DNA of 64,000 bases from Acidilutibacter cellobiosedens. Its GTDB lineage: Bacteria; Bacillota; Clostridia; Tissierellales; Acidilutibacteraceae. Under the pieces are notes generated by a model that had not been told where the DNA came from, did not search any database, and saw nothing but the letters and a program-made list of their open reading frames with translations. This document shows positions 1 through 9,275 of this stretch, piece by piece. Positions within the stretch are counted from its first letter, which is position 1. The number at the start of each line of letters is the position of its first letter. Location: the NCBI RefSeq assembly GCF_004103715.1, contig NZ_CP035282.1:1478673-1542672 (forward strand), in the 5' to 3' direction. Made by a program: the position numbers and the translations under genes.

Positions 1-615
1 GATGGTGTATCCGTATCGAATATCGGGACTCTTAAATATGTTCAAAAATATAATATAGACATTCACGGAGATATAGGGTTAAACGTTTTTAACAGCCTTA
101 CTGCCAAACTTTTAAAAGATTCCGGAGTGAAAAGCATAACGTTATCTCCGGAATTGGATATTAAGGGTATAGACGAGATATGCCGAAGAAGTTCCTTGGA
201 CTTTGAGCTGTCCGTTTATGGCTACTATCCTCTGATGGTACTAAAGCACTGTCCCATGGCTTTAATTAAAAAATGCGATAATGATAAAAGTTGTTCAAAC
301 TGTAGATTCAAAAGAGGATATGGATTGAAGGACAGAAAGGGAAAGATATTTCAGATGATAAGGAACAATAAGGTGACTGAGATATATAATACAGTTCCGT
401 TGATGCTTAGTGAGGAGGTAGGTGGAATTTTTAAATCTGGAGTAAATATGATAAGAGTTGATTTTACTGTTGAAAAAGAAAATATTTCTCGTATTCAAGA
501 TGCTTTTTTTAGTATTTCTAAGAATTTGACCGATAAAGAGGATGTCTTGCATACTATAGCCGATTTAAAAAGAAACGGAATCACAAAAGGGCATTTGCAT
601 CGAGGTATTCTATAA
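1..615 (+). CDS. Peptidase U32 family protein, C-terminal part (cut by window start)
   Basis: The frame is open from base 1 to the TAA at 613-615, so only about the last 204 residues are present. The fragment contains GDIGLNVFNS and a cysteine-rich stretch (HCPMAL, then CDNDKSCSNC), the pattern of U32 proteins. Known U32 members are collagenase-like peptidases or take part in RNA hydroxylation (TrhP, RlhA). Which role applies cannot be told from this part. An internal ATG at 127 is not the start because coding continues upstream of it. mutS2 follows after 13 bases, so the two are probably co-transcribed. Confidence 0.85.
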   Translation, partial: DGVSVSNIGTLKYVQKYNIDIHGDIGLNVFNSLTAKLLKDSGVKSITLSPELDIKGIDEICRRSSLDFELSVYGYYPLMVLKHCPMALIKKCDNDKSCSNCRFKRGYGLKDRKGKIFQMIRNNKVTEIYNTVPLMLSEEVGGIFKSGVNMIRVDFTVEKENISRIQDAFFSISKNLTDKEDVLHTIADLKRNGITKGHLHRGIL

Positions 616-628
616 TAGAGGTGATTTT

Positions 629-3010
629 ATGAATGAAAAGACCTTAAGAGTGTTGGAATATAACAAAATAATTGATATCTTAAAAGATAATACGGAATCC
701 TCATTAGGAAAAGAGCTTGTATCACAGATAAAGCCTCTGACAGATATAGATGAAATAGAAAATAGGCAGAAGGAAACAGAAGAGGCTTTGGAACTTATAA
801 TCAAGAGAGGTACTCCTCCTCTTTACGGAATACATGATGTAAGGGGAGAAATCAAAAGAGCGGAAATCGGAGGTACCTTAGGTCCGGGAAGTCTTCTTAA
901 GATTTCGGATTCTTTAAGAGTTGTGAGAAGTTTAAAGAATTATTTGAAAGAGACAAGGGAAGATAAAAACGGGAATTATCCCGTCGTTGGAAATTTGATA
1001 AATGAATTGAGCGTATTTGAGTATATTGAAGAAAGTATTAATAATGCAATTATAAGTGAAGAAGAAATATCGGATAATGCAAGTCCAGCTCTTAGAAGCA
1101 TAAGAAGAAAGATAAATATGAAAAACGACAGCATAAGAGATAAATTAAATTCAATTATCAGTTCATCCAATAATAAAAAGTATCTTCAGGACAGCATAGT
1201 TACCATAAGGGAAGGAAGATATGTAGTTCCTGTCAAACAGGAAAACAGAGGAAATTTTCCCGGGCTAGTTCATGATCAATCTTCCAGTGGTGCGACTTTA
1301 TTTGTAGAACCTATGGCTGTAGTAGAATTAAATAATGAACTGAAGGAATTGAAAATTGAAGAACAGCATGAAATAGAGAGAATTTTGATTGAGCTTACCA
1401 ATATGGTAAGGGAAAGAAGTAACGAGATAAGGAATAATCAAAAAATACTTCAAAGATTGGATTTTATATTTGCTAAAGGGAAAATTGCCGTTAATATGGA
1501 TGGAACAAAGCCTATTCTTAATGACAGAGGGTATATAAATATTAAAAAGGGAAGGCATCCTCTTCTTGATAAGAAAAAAGTTGTTCCGATAGATATATAT
1601 ATAGGAGATGATTTCAGAACTCTTGTAATTACCGGGCCTAATACCGGGGGGAAAACAGTTACTCTTAAAACAGTAGGTCTTTTATGTTTAATGGCCCAAT
1701 CTGGTCTTCATATACCGGCAGATCATAATTCTGAAGTGGGAGTATTTAATAAGATATTTGCCGATATTGGAGATGAACAGAGCATTGAACAGAACTTAAG
1801 TACTTTTTCGTCTCATATGACAAATATCGTAGAGATATTAAAAAATGTGGAAGAAAAAAACTTGGTTCTCTTTGATGAACTGGGAGCCGGTACAGATCCT
1901 GTAGAAGGAGCGGCATTGGCAATGTCAATACTCGATTATCTGTATAATATAAAAGTGAGAACTATAGCAACTACTCACTATAGTCAATTGAAAATATATG
2001 CTCTTACTAAAGAAGGAGTAAAAAATGCTTCCATGGAGTTTGATGTAGAAACATTAAGCCCTACTTACAAACTTTCGATTGGAATTCCTGGAAAATCAAA
2101 TGCTTTTGAAATATCTAAAAGGCTTGGGCTTATGGATTATATTATATCTCATGCTCAAACTTTAATTTCCAAAGAAAATGTAGATTTTGAAGATGTATTA
2201 AAGACAATGGATCAGGACAGAAAGAGAATTGAAGAAAATAAGTTAGAAACTGAAAGATTGAAGATTGAAATAGAAAGATTAAAAGAAGAATTGACTGATG
2301 AAAAAGAAAGAACTCAGGAAGCAAAGGAAAAGATTATATACAAAGCTAAAGAAGAAGCAAGAAATATTTTAAGAAATGCTAAGGAAGAATCGGATCTTAT
2401 TGTATCCAATCTAAGAAATATATCTAATGAAATTGAAAGAGAAAGAAATATTAAAATTCAGGAAGCTCAAGACAAACTTAAATCTAAATTAAATGAAACG
2501 GAAAAGGATTTATCCATAAAGTTATTGGATGTGAAAAGTTCTAAACCCCCTAAAAATTTAAAGGTAGGAGAATCTGTGGAGATATTGTCTTTAAATCAAT
2601 CCGGTATTGTAGTTTCTCTTCCAGATGATAACGGAAATCTTCAGGTGCAGGTTGGGATAATGAAAATCAATGTGCCTGTCTCCTCTCTGAGAAGAATAAA
2701 AGAGAATGATTCACAAAAAAGAACTGCGGTGATGACAAAGAATATTCTAAAATTTAAAACTCAGGATATAAAGAATGAGATCGATTTAAGAGGAGAAACA
2801 TTGGATGAAGCATTACTGGACTTGGATAAATATTTAGATGATGTATATATTTCCGGACTTAAAGAAATATATATAATACACGGAAAAGGTACGGGAGTTT
2901 TAAGATCAGGGATATCGGATTTGTTAAAGAGTCATAAACATGTTAAATCCTATCGACTGGGCAAGTACGGAGAAGGAGGAAGCGGAGTAACGGTAGTTGA
3001 ACTAAAATAA
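629..3010 (+). CDS. mutS2: Endonuclease MutS2
   Basis: This 793-residue protein has the MutS2 layout: a MutS core and clamp region, an ATPase domain with Walker A GPNTGGKT near residue 335 and Walker B VLFDELGAGTDP, a long charged coiled coil (about 510-640), a small beta domain, and a C-terminal Smr domain (DLRGETLDEA near 718, IIHGKGTGVLR near 750). In other bacteria MutS2 acts on recombination intermediates or rescues collided ribosomes. The length is normal for the family. The ATG at 629 follows an AGAGGTGA ribosome site. Confidence 0.97.
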   Translation: MNEKTLRVLEYNKIIDILKDNTESSLGKELVSQIKPLTDIDEIENRQKETEEALELIIKRGTPPLYGIHDVRGEIKRAEIGGTLGPGSLLKISDSLRVVRSLKNYLKETREDKNGNYPVVGNLINELSVFEYIEESINNAIISEEEISDNASPALRSIRRKINMKNDSIRDKLNSIISSSNNKKYLQDSIVTIREGRYVVPVKQENRGNFPGLVHDQSSSGATLFVEPMAVVELNNELKELKIEEQHEIERILIELTNMVRERSNEIRNNQKILQRLDFIFAKGKIAVNMDGTKPILNDRGYINIKKGRHPLLDKKKVVPIDIYIGDDFRTLVITGPNTGGKTVTLKTVGLLCLMAQSGLHIPADHNSEVGVFNKIFADIGDEQSIEQNLSTFSSHMTNIVEILKNVEEKNLVLFDELGAGTDPVEGAALAMSILDYLYNIKVRTIATTHYSQLKIYALTKEGVKNASMEFDVETLSPTYKLSIGIPGKSNAFEISKRLGLMDYIISHAQTLISKENVDFEDVLKTMDQDRKRIEENKLETERLKIEIERLKEELTDEKERTQEAKEKIIYKAKEEARNILRNAKEESDLIVSNLRNISNEIERERNIKIQEAQDKLKSKLNETEKDLSIKLLDVKSSKPPKNLKVGESVEILSLNQSGIVVSLPDDNGNLQVQVGIMKINVPVSSLRRIKENDSQKRTAVMTKNILKFKTQDIKNEIDLRGETLDEALLDLDKYLDDVYISGLKEIYIIHGKGTGVLRSGISDLLKSHKHVKSYRLGKYGEGGSGVTVVELK

Positions 3011-3015
3011 TTTTC

Positions 3016-3044
3016 TTGATAAATTATGAATTATGAGGTATATT
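3016..3044 (+). promoter_or_regulatory. Promoter for the argS leader
   Basis: TTGATA at 3016-3021 and TATATT at 3039-3044 are separated by 17 bases. The site lies just after the mutS2 stop and just before the T-box leader. Confidence 0.6.
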
Positions 3045-3079
3045 ATTAATTAACAATTTAAAAGACATATTCTGAGAAG

Positions 3080-3285
3080 AGGAAATAAAATATATTTTTT
3101 GGCAAAGCGAATTAGGGATGGTGAAAGCCTAAATACAAATATATATTTGAAAAGAGCCTTGGAGAATCCATCTGAATAAAGTAGGATAGGACGCAAGATG
3201 CGTTAAATAAATGAGTGGGCAATAGGCCAACAAGAGTGGTAACACGGGAAAACTCTCGTCTCTTAAATTGAGATGAGAGTTTTTA
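3080..3285 (+). promoter_or_regulatory. T-box leader of argS (candidate Arg specifier AGA)
   Basis: The leader shows T-box landmarks: AGCGAATTAGGGATGGTGA in the stem I region, the antiterminator box AGAGTGGTAACACGGG at about 3233-3248, and a terminator hairpin (ACTCTCGTCTC pairing with GAGATGAGAGT, then T5) at about 3251-3284. A candidate specifier is AGA at 3163-3165, followed by A. This codes for Arg and agrees with the downstream gene. Uncharged tRNA-Arg should favour the antiterminator and read-through into argS. Confidence 0.85.
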
Positions 3286-3298
3286 TTTATAACGAATA

Positions 3299-3396
3299 GG
3301 AAAGTTCTTACATATAAATATTGATTAAAAAGAACTTTCCGTAAATGAGTTTCAAGAAAAGCTACTTTATAAAATACTTCGATAGAAGCTTTTCTT
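3299..3396 (+). other. Two hairpins between the T-box terminator and argS
   Basis: GGAAAGTTCTT (from 3299) pairs with AAGAACTTTCC (to about 3341). AAGAAAAGCT (from about 3355) pairs with AGCTTTTCTT (to about 3396). They follow the T-box terminator and precede the argS ribosome site. Neither has a clear long T-run. They may be processing or stability elements, but no function is shown. Confidence 0.55.
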
Positions 3397-3419
3397 ATTA
3401 TTTGAAGGAGGATTTATAA

Positions 3420-5123
3420 ATGAAGGATTTAAAAGAAGAAGTTGTTGGATTGATTGAAAAAGAAATTGATGATATCTTAGCAAAAGAAGAAATTGAAAAA
3501 TTAGTTGAAATTCCGCCAGATAGCGAAATGGGGGATTATGCATTTCCCTGCTTCAGGTTATCTAAAGCTTTAAAGAAATCACCAAATTTGATTTCTCAGG
3601 AATTAGCAGAAAAAATAGAGAAAAACAGTTATATTGAAAAGGTTGAAAGTTTGGGGCCATACTTAAATTTCTTTATTGATAAGGAAAAATTAACTGAAAT
3701 AGTACTCAATGAAGTAAAGGAGAAAAAAGAGAGATATGGTTCTTCGGATATGGGGAAAGGTAAAACCGTAATTGTAGAATATTCTTCTCCTAATATTGCT
3801 AAACCGTTTCATATAGGTCATATAAGGACTACTATCATAGGTCATGCATTATATGATATATATAAATATTTAGGTTATAATGCGGTAGCTATAAATCATC
3901 TCGGAGACTATGGCACTCAATTTGGTAAATTGATTGTGGCTTATAAAAAATGGGGAGACAGAAAAATTGTTGAAAAGGATCCTATAAACGAATTGCTAAA
4001 GCTGTATGTTAAATTTCATAAGGAGATGGAGAATGATTCCACTTTAGAGGAGCAGGCAAGGCATTGGTTTAAAAAATTGGAGGACGGAGACTCGGAAGCT
4101 TTAGAGCTATGGCAATGGATGAGGGATATGAGTCTTAAGGAATTTAACAGAGTTTATGATATATTGGGGATTAAATTTGATTCCTTTACGGGTGAGAGTT
4201 TTTATTCGGATAAGATGCCTAAAGTAGTAGATGATATGAGGAAGAAAGGCATATTAAAGAAATCCCAGGGAGCGGAAATAGTAGATTTGGAACCTTACGG
4301 CATGCCTCCGGCCCTCATAACAAAGAGCGACGGATCTACCCTTTATATAACAAGGGATATAGCCGCAGCAATATACAGGAAAGAGCATTACAATTTCTAT
4401 AAGAATGTATATGTAGTGGGATCAGAGCAGATACTTCATTTTAAACAGTGGAAAAAAATCGTAGAACTTATTGGATATCCTTGGGCGAAGGATTGTATCC
4501 ATGTTAATTTCGGAATGGTGAGATTGGAAGAAGGAACCATGTCCACTCGTAAGGGAAGAGTTGTTTTTTTGGAGGATGTGCTTAAAAAGGCTGTAGAAAA
4601 AACCTTGGCTATAATAGAAGAAAGAAATCCAAACTTAGAGAACAAGGATGAAGTTGCCAAACAAGTCGGAATAGGAGCAATAGTATTTCAGGAATTATTT
4701 AATAACAGGATTAAAGATTATACATTTACATGGGAAAAGACATTAAGCTTTGACGGGGAAACAGGTCCTTATGTTCAATATACCTATGCAAGGGCGAACA
4801 GGCTGCTGGAAAAAGGAAATTTTTCGCCGGATAATGAAATAGATTATTCTATTTTATCAGCGCCGGAAGAAATTAACATTATAAAGATGATTTATAATTT
4901 TCCAAAGGAAATAGTCACGGCAATGGAGAAAAATGAACCTTCTTTTGTTGCAAGAAGCATAATGGGAATAGCAAAAGCCTTCAACAGCTTTTATAACAGT
5001 TGTCCCATAATGCAGGAAGAAGATAATTTGAAAAATGCAAGGCTTCAGTTGGTATGGGCAACGAAATCAGTAATCAAAGCAGGTCTTTCCCTTCTTGGAA
5101 TGGAGACTCCTGATAAAATGTAA
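3420..5123 (+). CDS. argS: Arginyl-tRNA synthetase
   Basis: This 567-residue class I synthetase charges tRNA-Arg with arginine. It shows the N-terminal Arg-tRNA recognition domain, the HIGH motif in FHIGHIRTT (about residue 130), a KMSKS-equivalent MSTRKGR (about 373), and the anticodon-binding DALR-like C-terminus with TGPYVQYTYAR. The length is normal. The ATG at 3420 follows GAAGGAGG. A T-box leader upstream with an Arg specifier candidate supports the assignment. A terminator follows directly. Confidence 0.97.
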   Translation: MKDLKEEVVGLIEKEIDDILAKEEIEKLVEIPPDSEMGDYAFPCFRLSKALKKSPNLISQELAEKIEKNSYIEKVESLGPYLNFFIDKEKLTEIVLNEVKEKKERYGSSDMGKGKTVIVEYSSPNIAKPFHIGHIRTTIIGHALYDIYKYLGYNAVAINHLGDYGTQFGKLIVAYKKWGDRKIVEKDPINELLKLYVKFHKEMENDSTLEEQARHWFKKLEDGDSEALELWQWMRDMSLKEFNRVYDILGIKFDSFTGESFYSDKMPKVVDDMRKKGILKKSQGAEIVDLEPYGMPPALITKSDGSTLYITRDIAAAIYRKEHYNFYKNVYVVGSEQILHFKQWKKIVELIGYPWAKDCIHVNFGMVRLEEGTMSTRKGRVVFLEDVLKKAVEKTLAIIEERNPNLENKDEVAKQVGIGAIVFQELFNNRIKDYTFTWEKTLSFDGETGPYVQYTYARANRLLEKGNFSPDNEIDYSILSAPEEINIIKMIYNFPKEIVTAMEKNEPSFVARSIMGIAKAFNSFYNSCPIMQEEDNLKNARLQLVWATKSVIKAGLSLLGMETPDKM

Positions 5124-5128
5124 ATATT

Positions 5129-5172
5129 AAAGGTCCTTATACTTTTTATAAAAATGTATAAGGACCTTTATA
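5129..5172 (+). terminator. Terminator after argS
   Basis: AAAGGTCCTTATAC pairs with GTATAAGGACCTTT across a short AT loop, followed by an AT-rich tail. Confidence 0.75.
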
Positions 5173-5198
5173 TTTTAATGAAGAAATATTTATAAATA

Positions 5199-5393
5199 CT
5201 ATTTTTGCAAATATAAAAGAAACTCATCTTCTTTAGCTTCCGATAATTCACTGAGTTCTTTAATGATATTATCTTTTAAATTGAGAAATGCATCAATCTT
5301 TGTATTTTTCCCTGTGTATTCAAGTGCTTCTAATATCATTAACATATCATTTTTAGACATCTCCTGTATAGATATTTTGTCAAATTCCTGCAT
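5199..5393 (-). CDS. Small acidic hypothetical protein (64 aa)
   Basis: The ATG at 5393 (minus strand) is preceded by the ribosome site AAAGGGGTAG. The product is short, charged and probably helical, with no membrane segment, Cys motif or signal peptide. I do not recognise the family. It is transcribed alone and convergent with argS, whose terminator may serve both strands. The good ribosome site is the main reason to believe it is real. Confidence 0.6.
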   Translation of the reverse strand: MQEFDKISIQEMSKNDMLMILEALEYTGKNTKIDAFLNLKDNIIKELSELSEAKEDEFLLYLQK

Positions 5394-5509
5394 AAATCTA
5401 CCCCTTTCTCAATGTATTTACATATATATTTTATATTCTTTTTTTAAAATCTTCAATACTTATCAAGTAATATTGTTTAAAAAGAAAAACGAAAGAAATA
5501 TCTGAAAAC

Positions 5510-5537
5510 TTGTAGAGACAAATTAATATGCTATAAT
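5510..5537 (+). promoter_or_regulatory. Promoter of the radical SAM-TPR operon
   Basis: TTGTAG at 5510-5515 and TATAAT at 5532-5537 have 16-base spacing. The site is about 40 bases upstream of the gene at 5580. Confidence 0.6.
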
Positions 5538-5579
5538 AGAATTAATTCGGAAGATGAAAGATTAGAGGAATGATTAATT

Positions 5580-7358
5580 ATGAATATAGTTATTACTACC
5601 CTTAATTCAAAATATATTCACTCGGCTCTGTCTCTCAGATATTTAAAGAGTTTTTCGTCGGAAATATCAGATATGGATATAGCGGAATTTACTATAAATC
5701 AAAATGCTGATTATATTGCAGGAGAAATATTTAAGATGTCTCCGGATATAGTGGCTTTTTCCGTTTATATATGGAATGTCAAGCAAATATTAAAGATATG
5801 CAGAATCATAAAAATAGTAGACCCTCATATAAAGATTATATTGGGAGGACCGGAGATTTCTTTTGAAAAAGAGAATATATTGGATGATATTCCTTATGTG
5901 GATTTTATTATATCGGGAGAAGGAGAAGAGACTTTTAAGGAACTTTTATTAGCCTTAACAGAGAAAAAAGAAGACTTTGATTTAATAAAAGGTTTGACCT
6001 TTAGGAAAGAAAACAGGTCTTTTAAAAATCAAGGGAGAGATTTAATCAAAAATTTAGATATAATACCGTCTCCATTTTTGAACATAAAAAAGGACGAACT
6101 TAAAGATAAAATAGTGTATTTTGAAAGCTCAAGAGGTTGTCCCTTTAACTGCAAATTTTGCCTTTCTTCAACAATCAAAGGAGTAAGGTTTTTCACAATA
6201 GACAGGGTAAAAGATGATCTAAAACGATTAATAAAGGCAGAGGTAAGGCAAGTTAAATTTGTGGATAGGACATTTAATGCTGATAAAGAATATGCCATGG
6301 AAATAATGAATTTTATAATGAAAATGAATCCTCAAAATATGAATTTTCACTTTGAAGTTACTGCTCATCTTTTAGACGAAGATATGCTGGAATTTTTAAG
6401 CCATGTAAAGGATGGATTGTTTCAATTTGAAATAGGGGTTCAATCAACTAATGAAAAAACGTTGGAGACTATAGGCAGAAAAACAGATATAAAAAAGTTG
6501 AAAAGAGTAACTAAAAGAATTAAAAGCTATAGAAGTATTCATCAGCATTTAGATTTGATTGCGGGGCTTCCCTTTGAAGATTATGATTCCTTTAAGAATT
6601 CTTTTAACGAGGTCTATGAATTAAGGCCGGAAAAGCTGCAACTGGGATTTTTAAAACTTCTTAAAGGGTCAAAATTGAGAGAAGACAAGGAATTGTATGG
6701 TTTTAAATTTTTGAATGAGCCTCCTTATGAGGTACTGGAGACGGATAGTATCAAATACAAGGATATGCTGAAATTGAAAACAATTGAAGATTTAGTTGAA
6801 AAATATGGGAATGATTCTTCCTTTGAAAACACTTTGGAATATGTCATTAAAAATTATTATAATACTCCTTTTGATTTTTATGAGGATTATGCCGATTATT
6901 GGGAACAAAAGGATTATCATAAAATTTCCCATAGTAAAAGAGAATTATATAGAATAATTTATGAGTTTTATAAAGAAAGAATTAGTGATAATATTGAAAT
7001 ATTCAATGAAATATTAAAATACGATTATATTTTCTATAACAAATCATCAAATTTGCCTGAATATATTAAACGGGCAACTGGCGTTGGAAATATTAATAAA
7101 AAGCACGATATACTTAAGGATGAAGAAATTTTAAATAATTATCTCCATGATTATTCCGATATGCCGACTAAAAGGATATTAAATATTGTTCATATGGAAA
7201 CTTTCCCTTTTGATATCATTTCTTTTATAGAGGAAGGTTATAAAATAAGAGAAATTAAAAAAGACAAGAAAGATTTGATGTTTGTTTATGAAAATGGAGT
7301 GATGAATAAATGTAAAGTTTTTGATATAACGAAAATTGCCAATAAATATGAGGAGTGA
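5580..7358 (+). CDS. B12-binding domain radical SAM protein (DUF4080-like)
   Basis: The 592-residue protein starts with a cobalamin-binding-like Rossmann domain (residues 1 to about 130, including ILGGPEIS and ISGEGEETF). A radical SAM core follows, with the cluster motif CPFNCKFC near residue 187 and later GVQSTNEKTLETIGRK and LIAGLPFEDYDSF. The C-terminal third is a family-specific region of unknown role. Such proteins are widespread in Clostridia; the substrate is unknown. A membrane protein gene starts right at its stop codon, so the genes form an operon. Confidence 0.88.
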   Translation: MNIVITTLNSKYIHSALSLRYLKSFSSEISDMDIAEFTINQNADYIAGEIFKMSPDIVAFSVYIWNVKQILKICRIIKIVDPHIKIILGGPEISFEKENILDDIPYVDFIISGEGEETFKELLLALTEKKEDFDLIKGLTFRKENRSFKNQGRDLIKNLDIIPSPFLNIKKDELKDKIVYFESSRGCPFNCKFCLSSTIKGVRFFTIDRVKDDLKRLIKAEVRQVKFVDRTFNADKEYAMEIMNFIMKMNPQNMNFHFEVTAHLLDEDMLEFLSHVKDGLFQFEIGVQSTNEKTLETIGRKTDIKKLKRVTKRIKSYRSIHQHLDLIAGLPFEDYDSFKNSFNEVYELRPEKLQLGFLKLLKGSKLREDKELYGFKFLNEPPYEVLETDSIKYKDMLKLKTIEDLVEKYGNDSSFENTLEYVIKNYYNTPFDFYEDYADYWEQKDYHKISHSKRELYRIIYEFYKERISDNIEIFNEILKYDYIFYNKSSNLPEYIKRATGVGNINKKHDILKDEEILNNYLHDYSDMPTKRILNIVHMETFPFDIISFIEEGYKIREIKKDKKDLMFVYENGVMNKCKVFDITKIANKYEE

Positions 7359-7363
7359 AGATT

Positions 7364-8122
7364 ATGGACTTGATTAAAGACTTGTTCTTTGTAAATGGAG
7401 CGGTAATAAAAAAAAGTTCTAAGAGTTTTTTTAAGAATTGGATGATCATTTTTACCGGTTTTGTGTATACAATTATTTCTACAGTGGCATTTACTCTGAT
7501 TAATACATTATTTCAAGGAATTTTAAATATAATTGCGGGACTTTTAACAGCTATTCTTGTTAGCAGTTTGGTGTCCAATTATCTGAATTTATTATATGGC
7601 GTAATAAAGTATGACAAAATTTCTATTCAAGATTTTAAAGAAGGATTTAAGCAATATATATGGAAAATATACGGTATATATTTTATAATTTGGATAGTAA
7701 GTTATCTTCTCGAGGGAATAGGCGGAATTGCGGGTTCCAACGGAGGAGCTTTAATGAATATTATTACTATTGGGGCATTTATTATTTTTAACCCACTGCC
7801 GGAAGTTATATATCAAAAGGACAGGAGTTCTTTGGAGTCTTTGACTTATTCCGCAGGATTTATGGCTGAAAATTGGATTAATTGGATAATTCCTAATTTG
7901 ATTTTTTCTTATGTTCTTTATAAACTGACAGGGGGGATTATCTTAGATCTGTTAACCACTCATATAGCATTTAATTTTGATTTCTCATTGTTTGGAATTG
8001 GGAAATATTTGGTTGAACAGATTGTTTTTTCTTTTACCATGATTTATAGGGGCCATTTATTTGATATTCTTAACACAAGCACAAGAAGAAAAAGATTATA
8101 TATGAGGAAATACTATGATTAA
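7364..8122 (+). CDS. Multi-spanning membrane protein of unknown function
   Basis: Several hydrophobic stretches (for example IIFTGFVYTIISTVAFTLI, and IYFIIWIVSYLLEGIGGIAG) mark an integral membrane protein of about 252 residues. I do not recognise a named family beyond resemblance to clostridial membrane proteins of unknown function. I chose the ATG at 7364, eight bases after GAGGAG. A GTG at 7355 in the same frame overlaps that ribosome site and is less likely. It lies in an operon with the preceding radical SAM gene and the following TPR gene. Confidence 0.7.
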   Translation: MDLIKDLFFVNGAVIKKSSKSFFKNWMIIFTGFVYTIISTVAFTLINTLFQGILNIIAGLLTAILVSSLVSNYLNLLYGVIKYDKISIQDFKEGFKQYIWKIYGIYFIIWIVSYLLEGIGGIAGSNGGALMNIITIGAFIIFNPLPEVIYQKDRSSLESLTYSAGFMAENWINWIIPNLIFSYVLYKLTGGIILDLLTTHIAFNFDFSLFGIGKYLVEQIVFSFTMIYRGHLFDILNTSTRRKRLYMRKYYD

Positions 8123-8133
8123 GGGTGATTGCC

Positions 8134-9255
8134 ATGGATAAAATTGAAAAATATTTTAAAAGAAAAGCTGATAAAATTTCTTTCATTGAAATAAAGCAAA
8201 ATACATCGGTAAAGGTGGGAGATTACATTGTTACCGGTGATTTGCCTTTACCTGTAATTACGGATGTATTTTTAAAGGAGATCAAAAAAGGGAATCTACA
8301 AGACGATATAAAGGTATCATATATTATAGAAGGAATTATTTTTTTAATGGGGACAGACCATGATTTTAAATATAATGATAAATATAAAGAGATATTAAAA
8401 AAATATAATTCCGATATAGAAAGTTATATTTTTTATAAAGGATTAAAAGAAGTAGAAAATGAAAATTATGAAAAAGGAGCAATATTATTTAGAACACTGA
8501 CTAATTTAAACCGGGAACATATTAACGGATTGTTTAATCTGGGAATATGCTATGAAGGAATATCCTATGGAGAGAAGGAATTGAAAGAGGACTTTCTTAA
8601 AAAATCGATGGAAACATTTGAGAGCATACTTGATTTGAATCCTAAGTATTCCCTTGCTTATTATAAATTGGGATATTATTATAAAACTTTTGGACAATTT
8701 GAAAAAGCGAAGCTTTCCTGGGAGAAATTTATTTTGCTTAGTAAAGATTCGGAGAGAAAAGATGAAATAAGAGAGGAAATAGAAAAAATAGCAGACAATG
8801 CATCGTATGAAAGGGGATGTAATTTGTTGTTTGCCAGAAATTATTCTGCCGCAATAGACGAATTTACTCATTTGGAAAATCGTTATAAGGACTTGTGGAA
8901 CATTTATTATATGAAAGGGTTAACTTATAAAGGGCTAAATGATTTAAATTCTTCTATTGAAAATTTTAAAAAGGCAGCAGAGCTTAATCCTAAGAGCTCG
9001 GATATATTTAATGAACTGGGGATTGCTCTATATGGAGTTGGTAATTTTCAGGATTCAATAGATGCTTTTTCAAAAGGTATTAACATTAATGATAAAGATT
9101 ATAGAATAATATGCAACAGAGGAATAGTATATTTTCAGATAGGAATGTATGATGAAGCGAAAGAGGATATAGACAGAGCATTTTCAATAAATCCTCAAAA
9201 TAAAACAATTAAGGATGTTAAATATAAGTTGGAAAAAATATTAGGAACAAATTAA
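8134..9255 (+). CDS. Tetratricopeptide repeat protein
   Basis: About 373 residues with several TPR-like helical repeats, clearest in the C-terminal half (YYMKGLTYKGLNDLNSSIEN, IFNELGIALYGVGNFQDSID, ICNRGIVYFQIGMYDEAKED). TPR arrays bind protein partners. No enzyme domain or signal peptide is visible, so a cytoplasmic scaffold role is likely but the partner is unknown. The ATG at 8134 follows AAGGGTGA. The GTG at 8125 lies within that ribosome site. Confidence 0.85.
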   Translation: MDKIEKYFKRKADKISFIEIKQNTSVKVGDYIVTGDLPLPVITDVFLKEIKKGNLQDDIKVSYIIEGIIFLMGTDHDFKYNDKYKEILKKYNSDIESYIFYKGLKEVENENYEKGAILFRTLTNLNREHINGLFNLGICYEGISYGEKELKEDFLKKSMETFESILDLNPKYSLAYYKLGYYYKTFGQFEKAKLSWEKFILLSKDSERKDEIREEIEKIADNASYERGCNLLFARNYSAAIDEFTHLENRYKDLWNIYYMKGLTYKGLNDLNSSIENFKKAAELNPKSSDIFNELGIALYGVGNFQDSIDAFSKGININDKDYRIICNRGIVYFQIGMYDEAKEDIDRAFSINPQNKTIKDVKYKLEKILGTN

Positions 9256-9275
9256 TAATTGGGGGAGGGTAAAAA

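Noticed and set aside
5263-5505. 80-residue plus-strand frame
   Set aside because: It is antisense to the small gene at 5199-5393 and has no ribosome site.
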